NCBI RefSeq assembly: GCF_040717535.1
Contig: NZ_JBFEFI010000001.1
Span: forward strand, 1,116,001-1,180,000
DNA from: Thalassoglobus sp. JC818
GTDB taxonomy: Bacteria; Planctomycetota; Planctomycetia; Planctomycetales; Planctomycetaceae
Direction: 5' to 3'
DNA: 64,000 nucleotides
The notes under the pieces were generated by a model that saw only the letters and a program-made list of their open reading frames with translations, was not told where the DNA came from and did no database searches. Made by a program: the position numbers and the translations under genes. Shown in pieces: positions 27,615-37,387 of the stretch (position 1 is its first letter; every line of letters begins with the position of its first letter).

Positions 27615-29702
27615 ATGTTTGAGCTGATTGCAGACTCGATTCATGAAAACCTGACTGTCGGTGAGCTTCCGCTCTACGAAGCTTCGGTCTCTGCCCACTC
27701 GAATACAGAAGCTGTCGCTGAGTTCTTTCAGAACAACGAGTTGCTCCCCGGAGTGGCTGTTGTGCAGCCCGATTCCGGGTCACTGATCGGAATGGTTTCT
27801 CGCGATCGATGCCTCGACATTCTGAGCCGCCCCTTCGGGCAGGAACTTTATCTCAAGAAACCCGTTCGACATCTCGCTGTTTCAGAAGGTAAACCGCTCG
27901 TCGTCAGCGAGACTGTTGGCGTCCATCAAGCTGCCCAATCTGCTCTCTCAAGGTCACCCGACAGAGTCTTCGAACCGCTGGTTGTCGCTCGGGAAGACTC
28001 ACGATTCTCAATCCTCGACACCCGACTGGTCCTCACAGCTCAATCCGCCCTGCTCGAACTTGCCGCGAAAACGGTTAAGGAACAGAAAGAACTCGCCGAA
28101 GCTGCGAATCAGTCCAAGAGCGAATTTCTGGCGAATATGAGCCACGAAATCCGCACGCCGCTCACAGCGATTCTCGGGTTTGCCGAAGAACTGTCTGAGG
28201 AAGACCAGAGCCAACAACAGCGTCTCGAATACATCGAAACGATTCTTCGCAATGGAGAACATCTCCTCCAATTGATCAACGACCTGCTCGACTTGTCGAA
28301 AATTGAATCGACTCAGGCAGAGTTGGAACAAATCGCGACCGATACGGAACCGTTCTTCAGTGATGTCCTGCAACTCCTTGCGGTTCGAGCCGAGAAGAAA
28401 GATCTCGAACTGACCGGGCGATACGAAACGAAGGTCCCCACGCAAATTCTGTTCGACCCGACACGAGTCCGGCAGATTCTCGTCAACCTGATCGGGAACG
28501 CACTGAAGTTTACCGAAGAGGGAGGAGTTCGTGTGGCGGTTGGGTACGAGGCACTGACCGAAACGAGTGGATCGCTGATCCTCGCCGTCGAAGATACTGG
28601 CATCGGAATGACTTCAGAGCAGATGGACCGACTGTTTCATCGATTCACACAAGCGGACGGGTCAACCACTCGCCGCTATGGGGGAACAGGACTCGGCCTT
28701 TCGATTAGTCGCCGACTCGCACGCATGATGGGCGGAGACGTTGACGTTCAAAGTGATGTCGGAATCGGAAGCTGTTTCACCGCGAATGTCGTTGTCGAAG
28801 TCTCCCCGCAGACCGAATGGATCGCTGCCGGCACACACGTTTCTCCGCGAGTTCAGAAACCCGAGCGAACAATCAAGCCGATTCAAAACCTTCCCGACTG
28901 TCAGCTCCTCCTTGTGGAAGACAGCGAAGACAATCAGGTCCTACTTTCTCGCATCTTGACGCGCGCCGGTGCCACGGTTTCGATTGCTTCGAACGGACAA
29001 GAAGCTTTGGACGTCGTCTTTGATGATCCAAATCGATTCGACCTGATCCTGATGGACATGCAAATGCCGATCAAGGATGGCTACACCGCGACGCGAGAGC
29101 TTCGCGAATCTGGCTGGTCGCGGCCGATCATCGCACTCACTGCCAATGCGATGAAAGGTGATTCAGAAAACTGCCTCGCAGCTGGCTGTAATGACTACGC
29201 GACGAAACCAATCGACCGGGAACATCTCTTCGGGCTCATCAAACGCATGGTCTCTCCTAACGACATGTCGAACGAAACCGAACTTAAGCTGCAGAACAAC
29301 GATCAACCTTCATCAGTTCCCGAAGCGACTGCAGCACGACCTGCGGACGCACTCACATTCGATGAAGGACTCGCCAGAGAAAGATGCGGTGGCGATGAAG
29401 AACTGCTCGAAGAGATCATGACGATCTTTCACGAGTCACTCGATCACGAGATCTATCAACTTCGCGCAGCCTGGACTGCTGAGGATCGATCAACCGTGAT
29501 ACGGCTCGCCCACACTTTGAAGAATTCCGCCGACAACATCGGAGCTTCGGCCGCCTCGCGGATCGCTCAATCGCTTGAAGTGAAGCTGTCTTCACCGGAC
29601 CAATCGCTCGACAAGTTGACGCCGGTTCGAGACGAATTAGAAACCACTTTCAACAAGCTCAAACAGGATGTTGAACGGTATCTGTCTCGCTGTCACGCTT
29701 AG
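27615..29702 (+). CDS. Hybrid sensor histidine kinase with CBS pair, receiver and HPt
   Basis: This 695-residue soluble hybrid kinase has no membrane helix. Residues about 10-150 look like a CBS-domain pair ([20 protein letters not shown] and a second copy), suggesting nucleotide or energy sensing. HisKA has its phospho-His at H177 in [10 protein letters not shown]. HATPase follows with [21 protein letters not shown] and [11 protein letters not shown]. The receiver has phospho-Asp D481 in [11 protein letters not shown]-terminal HPt has H633 in [10 protein letters not shown]. All phosphorelay residues are intact. No separate response regulator is beside it, so the output partner is encoded elsewhere. 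A folded leader directly precedes it. Confidence 0.93.
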   Translation: MFELIADSIHENLTVGELPLYEASVSAHSNTEAVAEFFQNNELLPGVAVVQPDSGSLIGMVSRDRCLDILSRPFGQELYLKKPVRHLAVSEGKPLVVSETVGVHQAAQSALSRSPDRVFEPLVVAREDSRFSILDTRLVLTAQSALLELAAKTVKEQKELAEAANQSKSEFLANMSHEIRTPLTAILGFAEELSEEDQSQQQRLEYIETILRNGEHLLQLINDLLDLSKIESTQAELEQIATDTEPFFSDVLQLLAVRAEKKDLELTGRYETKVPTQILFDPTRVRQILVNLIGNALKFTEEGGVRVAVGYEALTETSGSLILAVEDTGIGMTSEQMDRLFHRFTQADGSTTRRYGGTGLGLSISRRLARMMGGDVDVQSDVGIGSCFTANVVVEVSPQTEWIAAGTHVSPRVQKPERTIKPIQNLPDCQLLLVEDSEDNQVLLSRILTRAGATVSIASNGQEALDVVFDDPNRFDLILMDMQMPIKDGYTATRELRESGWSRPIIALTANAMKGDSENCLAAGCNDYATKPIDREHLFGLIKRMVSPNDMSNETELKLQNNDQPSSVPEATAARPADALTFDEGLARERCGGDEELLEEIMTIFHESLDHEIYQLRAAWTAEDRSTVIRLAHTLKNSADNIGASAASRIAQSLEVKLSSPDQSLDKLTPVRDELETTFNKLKQDVERYLSRCHA

Positions 29703-29749
29703 AGAGTTTTCGCTCTCGAGAACTCGCGATTCTCAAAGTGAAATGCTCT

Positions 29750-29995
29750 CTAGAAAGTCGGCTCGGTCGGTGGCCCAGGAACGCGATTCGACGGATTGGC
29801 GGGAGTCTCTTCCGCTTCGAAGAGCGACTTCACCTGCGGAGGAGAGTACGTTGAATGCATTTGATGCGGGACCGGTGCGTAGGTCATCGAATCACAACAT
29901 CCTGACGCTCCGCATTGTTGCTGCGTCGCACAACCAGTTAGAGCCGAGGCGACCAAGATTGCAGGAACTGCGAGCGCTTTCCATGACTGACTCAT
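29750..29995 (-). CDS. Small lipoprotein
   Basis: This exported lipoprotein of about 81 residues has a short signal ending in LTGC (lipobox) after MSQSWKALAVPAILVASA. The mature part is Cys-, Pro- and Ser-rich (CATQQQCGASGCCDSM, later FEAEETPANPSNRVPGPP) with no domain. AGGAGGG lies 9 nt before the ATG at 29995, which fixes the start against an open frame reaching 30112. It is convergent with the hybrid kinase gene. No function can be assigned. Confidence 0.75.
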   Translation of the reverse strand: MSQSWKALAVPAILVASALTGCATQQQCGASGCCDSMTYAPVPHQMHSTYSPPQVKSLFEAEETPANPSNRVPGPPTEPTF

Positions 29996-30420
29996 CTTTT
30001 TCACCCTCCTGTGATGAAAGATTTCTTCTCCGTTGTGGAATTTCATCGGCGAAATCCGCTTCCAACTCTGTATGTTGCTCAACAAATCCGAAGAGGACTT
30101 CCAAAATTTCAAGCCCTTGATGTTGCGAATCCCCTCAAAACCCGGCGAGCGACTTGGCTTTCATGTTTTGTTCGGAAATGAGCTCGGTTTGTCAGACTTT
30201 CAAACTCGTTGAGCAATCAGCCTCGAACGGTGGTTTCGTCGCTGTAAACTCACTTGAGTCGAGAGCGGAGAGTTCAGTCATTCTCTGACTGCTGTTTCGA
30301 TTGCGAAGGCTCTCTGAATTAAAGCTATCGACACATTGAGTTGATGAAATTCGCGAACATGACCATGCGACTTGCAGTCGTTCCACACCTGCAAAGCACG
30401 CCCGTTGAGATCCGGAGAAA
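29996..30420. other. Divergent spacer between the lipoprotein and EEP genes
   Basis: This 425-bp region carries promoters for the leftward lipoprotein and the rightward propeller-phosphatase gene. No extra gene, terminator or strong inverted repeat was found. Confidence 0.35.
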
Positions 30421-31935
30421 ATGATTGTGAACAGAATTTTGACTCTGACATTAGCCTTCAGCTTCTCGGTTCTCATTGCTCTCGTCGATTTTGCATCGTG
30501 CGAGGAAGTCGTGCATCGATGGCGAACTCAACAGCAGTGGGCAGTTCCGGAAGCACATCAGGCAGCTGCCGCTGACGAGAAATTTTTCTATGCGATTTCG
30601 AGTCGTGAAATCGCGAAGTATGACCGAAAGACGGGCGAGCGGGTTGCGGTCAGTTCAGGTCCTGCCGAGCATCTGAACAGCGGGATTCTGTGGAACGGAC
30701 AGTTGCTGTCTGCTCACTCCAACTACCCGAAGAAACCGGAAGAGAGCCGGATTGTCTCATGTGACCTTGAGACCATGAAGCTGAAAACGTTTCACGAGTT
30801 CCTGGAGAGCGAAGGCAGCCTGACCTGGGTTGTTCGTCACGACGATCACTGGTGGTGCCACTTTGCTTTTTATGGCCCTGAAAACGCGAAGAGTTACCTC
30901 GCCAAGTTCGACGAGAATTGGAATGAAGTTCAGCGGTGGAACTACCCTGATTCGGTCATTCAGCAATTAGGAAACTACAGCCTGTCGGGCGGCATCTGGC
31001 ACTCAGGTGAAATTCTTGCTTCTGGACATGATGATCCGGTCTTGTTTCGATTCGCCGTCGATCCCAATTCGAAGACGTTGACCTTTCGCGGCATTCAGGC
31101 AACGCCTTTTTCCGGACAAGGGTTTGCAAGCGATCCAGTTACCGGTGGACTGATTGGGATTCATCGCCGCAACAAAGAAGTTCATCTCACAGGTCCACTT
31201 GAAACGGGCATTCGGATGACTGTGATGACTTACAATATTCATCACGCAGAAGGGACGGACGGAGTTCTCGATCCATCTCGCATCGCAAATATCATCCGCT
31301 CATCGAATGCTGATCTCGTCGCTCTTCAGGAAGTGGATCGCAAAACAACCCGTGTCGACGGACGAGATTTACTCGCTGAAATCGCGACTGAAACGAAGCT
31401 CCATTTTGCGTTCGGGAAGAGCATTGAGTTTTCAGGAGGAGAATATGGAAACGCAATTCTCTCACGGTGGCCAATTGAAAACCATCAAACTGCACTACTG
31501 CCGCGACTCAATGATGGCGAACAGCGAAGCATGCTGATTGCCGATGTCGCGATCGAAGGCAAGGAAAGCGGGATCACTTTCGTCTCGACACATCTCGATC
31601 ATCGTTCAGACGACGCTGAACGATTTCTTTCAGTCGAACAGATCAATTCGCACTTCGAAAAGTCCAATAAGACTCCAATCCTTCTCGCTGGCGACTTCAA
31701 TGACACCACTTCAAGTCGGAGCGTGAAAGAACTGCTCAAGAAGTGGAAGATGACGAATACCGACGTGCTGCCGACAATTCCTTCGCGGAAGCCAACTCGT
31801 CAGATAGACTTCATCTTTGCTAGTCCGCCAACTGCGTGGGAGGTGCTCTCGACTCGCGTTCTCAACGAACCCAAAGCGTCTGACCATCTTCCCGTCGTCA
31901 GCACAGTCGAGGTGTTTTTGAAACCGGCGAATTGA
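30421..31935 (+). CDS. Exported beta-propeller-like / endonuclease-exonuclease-phosphatase fusion
   Basis: This 504-residue exported protein has two parts. After a signal peptide (about 1-25) comes a region of about 240 residues with repeating beta motifs (such as RIVSCDLETMKLKTF and YLAKFDENWNEVQRW) resembling a propeller. Residues about 270-504 form an EEP-fold domain with the full catalytic set: TYNIHH (Asn), ALQEVD (Glu), VSTHLDH, LAGDFND (Asp/Asn), QIDFIF and SDHLPVV (Asp-His). EEP enzymes cut phosphodiesters (nucleic acids, sphingomyelin, inositol phosphates). Here export argues for an extracellular substrate. The propeller-EEP fusion is uncommon to my knowledge. Confidence 0.8.
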   Translation: MIVNRILTLTLAFSFSVLIALVDFASCEEVVHRWRTQQQWAVPEAHQAAAADEKFFYAISSREIAKYDRKTGERVAVSSGPAEHLNSGILWNGQLLSAHSNYPKKPEESRIVSCDLETMKLKTFHEFLESEGSLTWVVRHDDHWWCHFAFYGPENAKSYLAKFDENWNEVQRWNYPDSVIQQLGNYSLSGGIWHSGEILASGHDDPVLFRFAVDPNSKTLTFRGIQATPFSGQGFASDPVTGGLIGIHRRNKEVHLTGPLETGIRMTVMTYNIHHAEGTDGVLDPSRIANIIRSSNADLVALQEVDRKTTRVDGRDLLAEIATETKLHFAFGKSIEFSGGEYGNAILSRWPIENHQTALLPRLNDGEQRSMLIADVAIEGKESGITFVSTHLDHRSDDAERFLSVEQINSHFEKSNKTPILLAGDFNDTTSSRSVKELLKKWKMTNTDVLPTIPSRKPTRQIDFIFASPPTAWEVLSTRVLNEPKASDHLPVVSTVEVFLKPAN

Positions 31936-32174
31936 AAGTTGCTCGATCATTCGGCTCAAACGCAATCGGGCTTGGAACCGCTCAGTTCATGCGATCGATT
32001 CACCAGCTGTCTCGATATTGCCTTTGAATGAATGGCTGTTTGGCCTATAAAAACTCAGGATTTCATCGATCCCGGTCCCGATTGACCGGCATTGATCGAT
32101 CATCAACGTGTGATGTTTCGCTTTCAACGTTGCAGCATTCGCTGTTACTTCCTTGAGTTCAAAGACAGTATTCC

Positions 32175-33734
32175 ATGTATGGAGAGGACGTTTCCTACCA
32201 GAAAACAATGGGTGATATCGACATTGTCTACCATGACGGTGTGTATCACCTGTTCCATCTTGTCCTTCCCAATCACGACTTCATCGCCCACGCGGTCAGC
32301 GAAGATGCATTGAACTGGGAGCGTGTTGAGAACGCTTTGTTCATCGGTCATCCGGGAAGTTGGGATGATCACATGCTGTGGACGATGCATGTCACTCCCG
32401 ATCCCTGGAACCCGGGTATGTGGAGAATGTTCTACACCGGGCTGTCTCGAAAAGACCATGCGAACATCCAACGGATCGGAATTGCGCAAAGCCGTGATTT
32501 AATCCATTGGGAAAAGATGAGCGACAACTGGTTCCAGGAACATCGCGACGGTTGCGAATCGATGCAGCCTATGATCTCTGCTCCTTATGATCCCGATGGC
32601 CCCTGCCCGATTGAAGCTGCCGGACCTCATTACGAGTCGTCGCTCAAAGAAGGTCGTCACTGGGTCAGTTTTCGCGATCCGTTCTTTTACACCGACGAAA
32701 AGAGAAACCTGCTGCTAATGGCAGCCCGAATTCCGGATGGCCCGGTCATCCGCCGCGGGTGCGTTGGGCTCTATGAGGAGGTGGCAGAAAACCAGTTCGT
32801 GCCGCGTCCGGCGCTTCACGTTCCCGGTCTCTATGATGACGTTGAAGTTCCGAATCTGTTTCAGCTCAATGATCGATACTATCTGGTCGGCAGCATTCGC
32901 GAGGATGCAAAAATTCGCTACTGGCACAGTCGCTCGCCGGACGGCCCGTGGTCAAACTACTTCGACAACGTCCTCTTGGCCAAGGGCAACTACGCTGGCC
33001 GCATCAGCTTTGATGACAAAGGACCACTGGTCTGGAGCTTCTACACGCAAAACGATGTGCGAACTGTCTCCAACTTGATGCCGCCTCCGAAGCGACTGTC
33101 GGTCAACGGCGATGGTCGACTGCGTGTTCGTTCGTTCGAAGGTTACGATGAACTGGTCAAGTCGACAGTCGAGTTGAACGGGTTGCTTCCCGTTTCTTAT
33201 CTGGTCCCCTCGACCGAGTGCGAATCAACCGCCAATCGCGAAGAGGAACGTCTTTCGCTCTCGACCGTCGGCGGATTTCAGGGTTTTCTGTTCTCGCAGC
33301 GTGTTGAGTGCTTTCGGTTTTCTGGCCGCATGAAACTCGATGGTCTCGGCAAATGCGGAATTCTGTTTCGGACGGATGCAGAGACCTTCAGTGGGTATCA
33401 CCTTTCTCTCGACCTCTTGAAAGGTGTCGCCCAACTTCGTGCCTGGGGAGAACGCCCCGGAGGTTCTACGGAACATGCGTTTCGATTTGAGTCTCTGCAA
33501 TCCGCCTTTTGGAAGAGTGATGGAAGGCCGGAGTGGGAATTTAGTCTTCTCAACGTTCGCCATTACATCGAATTCTCGATCAATGGCAACGTGTTGCTGA
33601 GCCTGTCGGACAAGACCTATCGACGCGGACAGCTCGGATGTTATGTCGAGTCGGCATGCTTACGACTTGAAGATCTGCTGCTCGAACACCTGGACTCACC
33701 ACCGGACCCGTTCGATCAATTGTCGACTTCCTAG
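32175..33734 (+). CDS. GH32-like glycoside hydrolase, cytosolic
   Basis: This 519-residue protein has no signal peptide. The N-terminal ~330 residues form a five-bladed propeller like GH32/GH43/GH68 enzymes. The RDP motif (transition-state stabiliser) lies at 167-169 in VSFRDPFF. The acid/base-type glutamate is probably E224 in VEVPNLF. The nucleophile region is less clear (start DIDIVYHDGVYHLFHL). The C-terminal ~170 residues look like the beta-sandwich of GH32 enzymes. Fructan or sucrose-type substrates are possible but not shown. Its TAG stop opens repeat copy B, and bamA lies convergent beyond its terminator. Confidence 0.75.
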   Translation: MYGEDVSYQKTMGDIDIVYHDGVYHLFHLVLPNHDFIAHAVSEDALNWERVENALFIGHPGSWDDHMLWTMHVTPDPWNPGMWRMFYTGLSRKDHANIQRIGIAQSRDLIHWEKMSDNWFQEHRDGCESMQPMISAPYDPDGPCPIEAAGPHYESSLKEGRHWVSFRDPFFYTDEKRNLLLMAARIPDGPVIRRGCVGLYEEVAENQFVPRPALHVPGLYDDVEVPNLFQLNDRYYLVGSIREDAKIRYWHSRSPDGPWSNYFDNVLLAKGNYAGRISFDDKGPLVWSFYTQNDVRTVSNLMPPPKRLSVNGDGRLRVRSFEGYDELVKSTVELNGLLPVSYLVPSTECESTANREEERLSLSTVGGFQGFLFSQRVECFRFSGRMKLDGLGKCGILFRTDAETFSGYHLSLDLLKGVAQLRAWGERPGGSTEHAFRFESLQSAFWKSDGRPEWEFSLLNVRHYIEFSINGNVLLSLSDKTYRRGQLGCYVESACLRLEDLLLEHLDSPPDPFDQLSTS

Positions 33735-33813
33735 AGCAAGTTTCTCCTTCCTGTGCACTCGCTAGCGCAATCTCGCTTGGTAAGAAGCTGAGTTTGCTCG
33801 TGTGAGTCAGTGG
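33731..33813 (+). repeat. 3'-end repeat element, copy B
   Basis: This copy begins CTAGAGCAAGTTTCTCCTTC on the TAG stop of the GH32-like gene. It keeps GTGCACTCGCT in the centre and GTTTGCTCGTG at its right end, but it is more diverged than copies A and C and has an altered middle. The pairing arms GAGCAA and TTGCTC are retained. Confidence 0.65.
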
Positions 33814-33894
33814 AAACCAAATTTGAGAGTGTTCTCAATCTTTCCTCATGTTTGCGGGAAGAGCTAATTCGGAAGTGCAATCGTCGCTGCGCAA

Positions 33895-33928
33895 TAAAAA
33901 AGAACATCGGCGGGGGAACCGATGTTCT
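33895..33928 (-). terminator. Intrinsic terminator of bamA
   Basis: Read on the minus strand, the 10-bp perfect stem AGAACATCGG / CCGATGTTCT encloses an 8-nt loop (33911-33918) and is followed by six T residues. It is about 80 bp beyond the bamA stop and ends the 34-46 kb minus-strand run. Confidence 0.9.
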
Positions 33929-34006
33929 GAGAAGTGCTTGTCGCTATGTCTGACGGAATGACTGTTTGCAGTCGGCAACCGACAGATCGTCTAATGATCG
34001 ATCGTT

Positions 34007-37000
34007 TTAGCGTGTAAATCCGACTGTGAAGCTGAAGACGCGTGTTTCGTCGAAGTCTTGCTTCATGATTGGCCAGGCGAAGTCAAAGGCCAACGGTGCT
34101 GGTCCCATCGCTGGCACGACGACGCGTGCTCCGAAACCTGCCGTGACACGGAATTGATCGAGACTGACATCTTCCTCAACCGTACCGAAGTCTGAGAAGA
34201 CGACTCCACGAATCGAATCGGAAGCTGAAATCGGGAACTCATACTGAGCTGAGCCCAGAGCCATGAATTCACCGCCCACTTCGAAGTTCCCTTCACGCGG
34301 CGTCACTCCTCGGAATTCGAAACCACGGAATGAGGAGTAACCCCCAGCGTAGTAACGTTCGAAGATCGGCGTGTCATCACCTGTCCAGGCAACTTGTCCG
34401 CTGAAGGAGACGATGTGTTTTCCGAATCCGTCCGGACGCTCGTAGATGGTGAGGTACTGACTTCCCGAGAGATCGATTCGAGGGTACGAGAAGTCTCCGA
34501 ATCCCTGTTCGTACGACATTGTCACGTTGTGACCAGTCGACGGGATGAATGCATTGTCACGAGTGTCGTATTCCAACGTTCCCGAAACAGTCGACAGGAA
34601 GTTGTCTCCTCGGACAGCTTCGAGATCGGGAGGAATCGGACCGATTCCGGAGTTGATGTCGCGAACTTTAACGTTCTCAAGTCGCACAGCTGTCGACGCG
34701 GTCCAGAATCGATTGAGGACATAGCCAAGACTGATTCGTCCGCCGAGACGATCTTCTGTCCAATCGTCATAAAATCGGTTGTAGTAGAATCCGCTCAAGC
34801 CGAGACTGAAATCCGTTCCCATGAAGAAGGGATCTGTCCAACTGGCCAGATATCGACTGACCTGAGATCCTGGCACTGCCTCCAATCGGAAGCTTTGCCC
34901 TGCCCCACGAAATGCTTGTCCGTTGGCAATGTCTGACCAACTGCGTGGGAAGCGGAGGATATCGAAGTTGTCTTCCTGCAGTGTCAACGATCCGACAACA
35001 CCGGCATCACTGTTCACACCAACACCGAACATCAAACGGCCTGTGCGGCCTTCGGTCACGTCAATATTCACATCGACGAATCCCGGTGCAGGCGGTGAGC
35101 GAAGAGCGTCTCCAAATGGATCACCCTGTGGAGAAACACCACCGGAAATGTAATCCTGAGGGATTGGATTTCCGTATTGATCGAGATGCTGTGCACGGAT
35201 GATTGGCTCATCCTGTCCACGGAAGATCACGTCAGGACTGACGACGTAGCTTGATTCGTTTGTCTCTCTGAGTTTGCGATTAATAGGCACTTCCGGCTGG
35301 ATCTGTTCTTCGTCGTCTTCGAACACTGAGTCAGGCAGTTGAATGCGACCAACGTGCTGTTGCTCGCCTTGCCACCAGTGTTCCCGATCGACGGTGAAGT
35401 CCTTCTCGGAATGGTCGGCGAACAGAGTCTCCGGTGTCAGCGTTGAGTCGCTTTGACCTCGTGATGTCACTTCTGGCAGATAGTCCAACCCATCGACAGG
35501 CACGAGATCGAAGACAGCAGGCTCAGTTCGCTCCCAGATAGGGCTTCCCTGAACACGCTGTTGAGCCATTCTCAAGTCTCGACCACTCGCGAGAGTTCCC
35601 GGTTTGAGGAACCGATGGACCTGATCGCGAACGACATGTTCCTGCGTGTGCGGATGATCTCCGCGAATGTGGATATTGATCGCACCGATATATCGTGGAA
35701 TGTCTTCGTCGATCTGGTAGGTCAGGTCCACAACACCCGGTTCGTTCTCACGGAAGTGTGGGACAGGTTCGACTTTCGCGAAGACGTGTCCGCGTTCGTC
35801 GTACATGTCTTTCATCGCAGTCACATCTTTGCGAAGGAACCGCGAATTGAAATGGTCGCCCGACTCCAACTCCAGGTCGCCAATTAGTGCATCACGGTTA
35901 ATCACACCATTGCCGATGACCTGAATGTCGCCGACGACATATCGCTGACCTTCAGAGACATGGAAATCAACGGTCACTTTTCCATCGGTCTCAGAAATCG
36001 TTTCGTCGACCGTCACATCCACATCAAAGAAACCCAGCCCCAGGTAGTATTGCTTGAGGGCATAGACATCGTTGCGAACAACATCGGGATCGTAGTCTCC
36101 GCCGATCCAACCCATGCCGATATCGAGCGGCCCCAATTCGAGGTCGTCGACCGGTGTCTTTGTGGAGATCTTCGTTGTCAGGATGGCTTTCGAAACGAAG
36201 TCGTTGCCATGAAAGTTGATGTCACGAACTTTGACCTTCGGACCTTCTTCAATCACAAACACAACATCGCGATCGGTTTTCTCGCCACCTTTCTGAAGTG
36301 TCACTTTCGCGAAGCGATAACCCTTCTCAGCGTACAGAGACTTAATTCGCTGCACGGCTTCTCGATTGGCAGACACATCAAAGGCAGGGAAATATCCGCT
36401 CATCTCAGTGCGGAGTCCGGTGTGAGCTTCGAGCTCACTCGTCTTGATTTTCTTGTTTCCCACATATTGAACGCTGCGGAGCATGGGGCGTTCGATGACT
36501 TCGAAGACGAGCACAAGTCCCTGAGCTGTCTGACGGTAGAACGGTTTGACATCAAGGAACCAGCGTGTTCGCAACAGCTTGGCGACATCCTGTTGGATCT
36601 CGCGGGCTGACGGAGCCCGTCCGAGGCGCGTTTCGACCATGCGCAGAACAGCGCTCGTGTGAATCGTATGATTCCCTTCGACGACGATCTCGACGACAGG
36701 ATCTTCGAGCAGAGTTTCCACATCGAATTCGACCTGTTGAATCGAATTTGAATTGGGCGTCTGCGGTTCGGTTGCAAGAAGTCGTTGGAGGGCAGCTTTC
36801 CGTTCCGATTCTTGACCAGCCACTTGAGCGACTGGTGGTGCTGGTCTCTCAGCAGGCACACTCGCTGACGGAATACCGTTCGACGGCGCAGCTCCCGGAA
36901 ACGGTCGCTGTGCGCAAACGGTCGATCCCATCCACCCCAGTAGGATGGCAGCGGTGACCAGATGATTGATGCAACGTCGGAAGCGGGGCAGTGGCGCCCA

Positions 37001-37030
37001 TCGACGAGTGTCATCGATGACACGATCCAT
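34007..37030 (-). CDS. bamA: Outer membrane assembly factor BamA with POTRA5 insertion
   Basis: This 1007-residue Omp85 protein would insert beta-barrel proteins into an outer membrane. A signal peptide (cleavage near VCA at residue 40) and a Pro-rich linker come first. Five POTRA domains follow: about 111-182, 183-264, 265-361, 362-444, and a fifth from 446. The fifth is broken: its first part ends near AVFDLVPVDG (about 514), and its last strand GFVDVNIDVTEGRTG resumes only at about 650. In between are ~135 acidic, low-complexity residues. The 16-strand barrel (664-1007) includes the L6 motif region SSFRGFEFRGV and ends in Phe-Thr-Arg. BamA is usually ~800 residues. A membrane kinase gene lies upstream. 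Confidence 0.95.
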   Translation of the reverse strand: MDRVIDDTRRWAPLPRFRRCINHLVTAAILLGWMGSTVCAQRPFPGAAPSNGIPSASVPAERPAPPVAQVAGQESERKAALQRLLATEPQTPNSNSIQQVEFDVETLLEDPVVEIVVEGNHTIHTSAVLRMVETRLGRAPSAREIQQDVAKLLRTRWFLDVKPFYRQTAQGLVLVFEVIERPMLRSVQYVGNKKIKTSELEAHTGLRTEMSGYFPAFDVSANREAVQRIKSLYAEKGYRFAKVTLQKGGEKTDRDVVFVIEEGPKVKVRDINFHGNDFVSKAILTTKISTKTPVDDLELGPLDIGMGWIGGDYDPDVVRNDVYALKQYYLGLGFFDVDVTVDETISETDGKVTVDFHVSEGQRYVVGDIQVIGNGVINRDALIGDLELESGDHFNSRFLRKDVTAMKDMYDERGHVFAKVEPVPHFRENEPGVVDLTYQIDEDIPRYIGAINIHIRGDHPHTQEHVVRDQVHRFLKPGTLASGRDLRMAQQRVQGSPIWERTEPAVFDLVPVDGLDYLPEVTSRGQSDSTLTPETLFADHSEKDFTVDREHWWQGEQQHVGRIQLPDSVFEDDEEQIQPEVPINRKLRETNESSYVVSPDVIFRGQDEPIIRAQHLDQYGNPIPQDYISGGVSPQGDPFGDALRSPPAPGFVDVNIDVTEGRTGRLMFGVGVNSDAGVVGSLTLQEDNFDILRFPRSWSDIANGQAFRGAGQSFRLEAVPGSQVSRYLASWTDPFFMGTDFSLGLSGFYYNRFYDDWTEDRLGGRISLGYVLNRFWTASTAVRLENVKVRDINSGIGPIPPDLEAVRGDNFLSTVSGTLEYDTRDNAFIPSTGHNVTMSYEQGFGDFSYPRIDLSGSQYLTIYERPDGFGKHIVSFSGQVAWTGDDTPIFERYYAGGYSSFRGFEFRGVTPREGNFEVGGEFMALGSAQYEFPISASDSIRGVVFSDFGTVEEDVSLDQFRVTAGFGARVVVPAMGPAPLAFDFAWPIMKQDFDETRVFSFTVGFTR

Positions 37031-37387
37031 CGAATCTGCTTTCGGTTGGATTCCGGCTTCTCACAACGTCTGAATGAGCGAGCGCTTCATTGCTGTCGTG
37101 AATTGAGACCGGGACGGCAATCGCATCCTGCGAGTTGACGTAACAAGGGGAGTCTATAACAAGGGAGTTTCTCGACCGGAAACCAGGCGAGAGACGTTTC
37201 GACACCGGAACTCCACGAGGATTTCCAATGCGGTGGGGATTGAGAATTGATAGGTCTGATTGCCTGCCCACGAATGCGGAACAGGCGGATTTTCGCTGTA
37301 TCGAACAGACTATTAATGAAAACTCAATTTTGCAGCAAGACGAATTCGCCGATGTCAATCGTTCCGCAGCTTCAACCGGCAAACTTG
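37031..37387 (-). other. Spacer between the kinase gene and bamA
   Basis: This spacer of about 357 bp contains no gene. It probably carries the bamA promoter or a long leader, because the kinase gene lies upstream on the same strand. No strong hairpin or terminator was seen. Confidence 0.35.
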
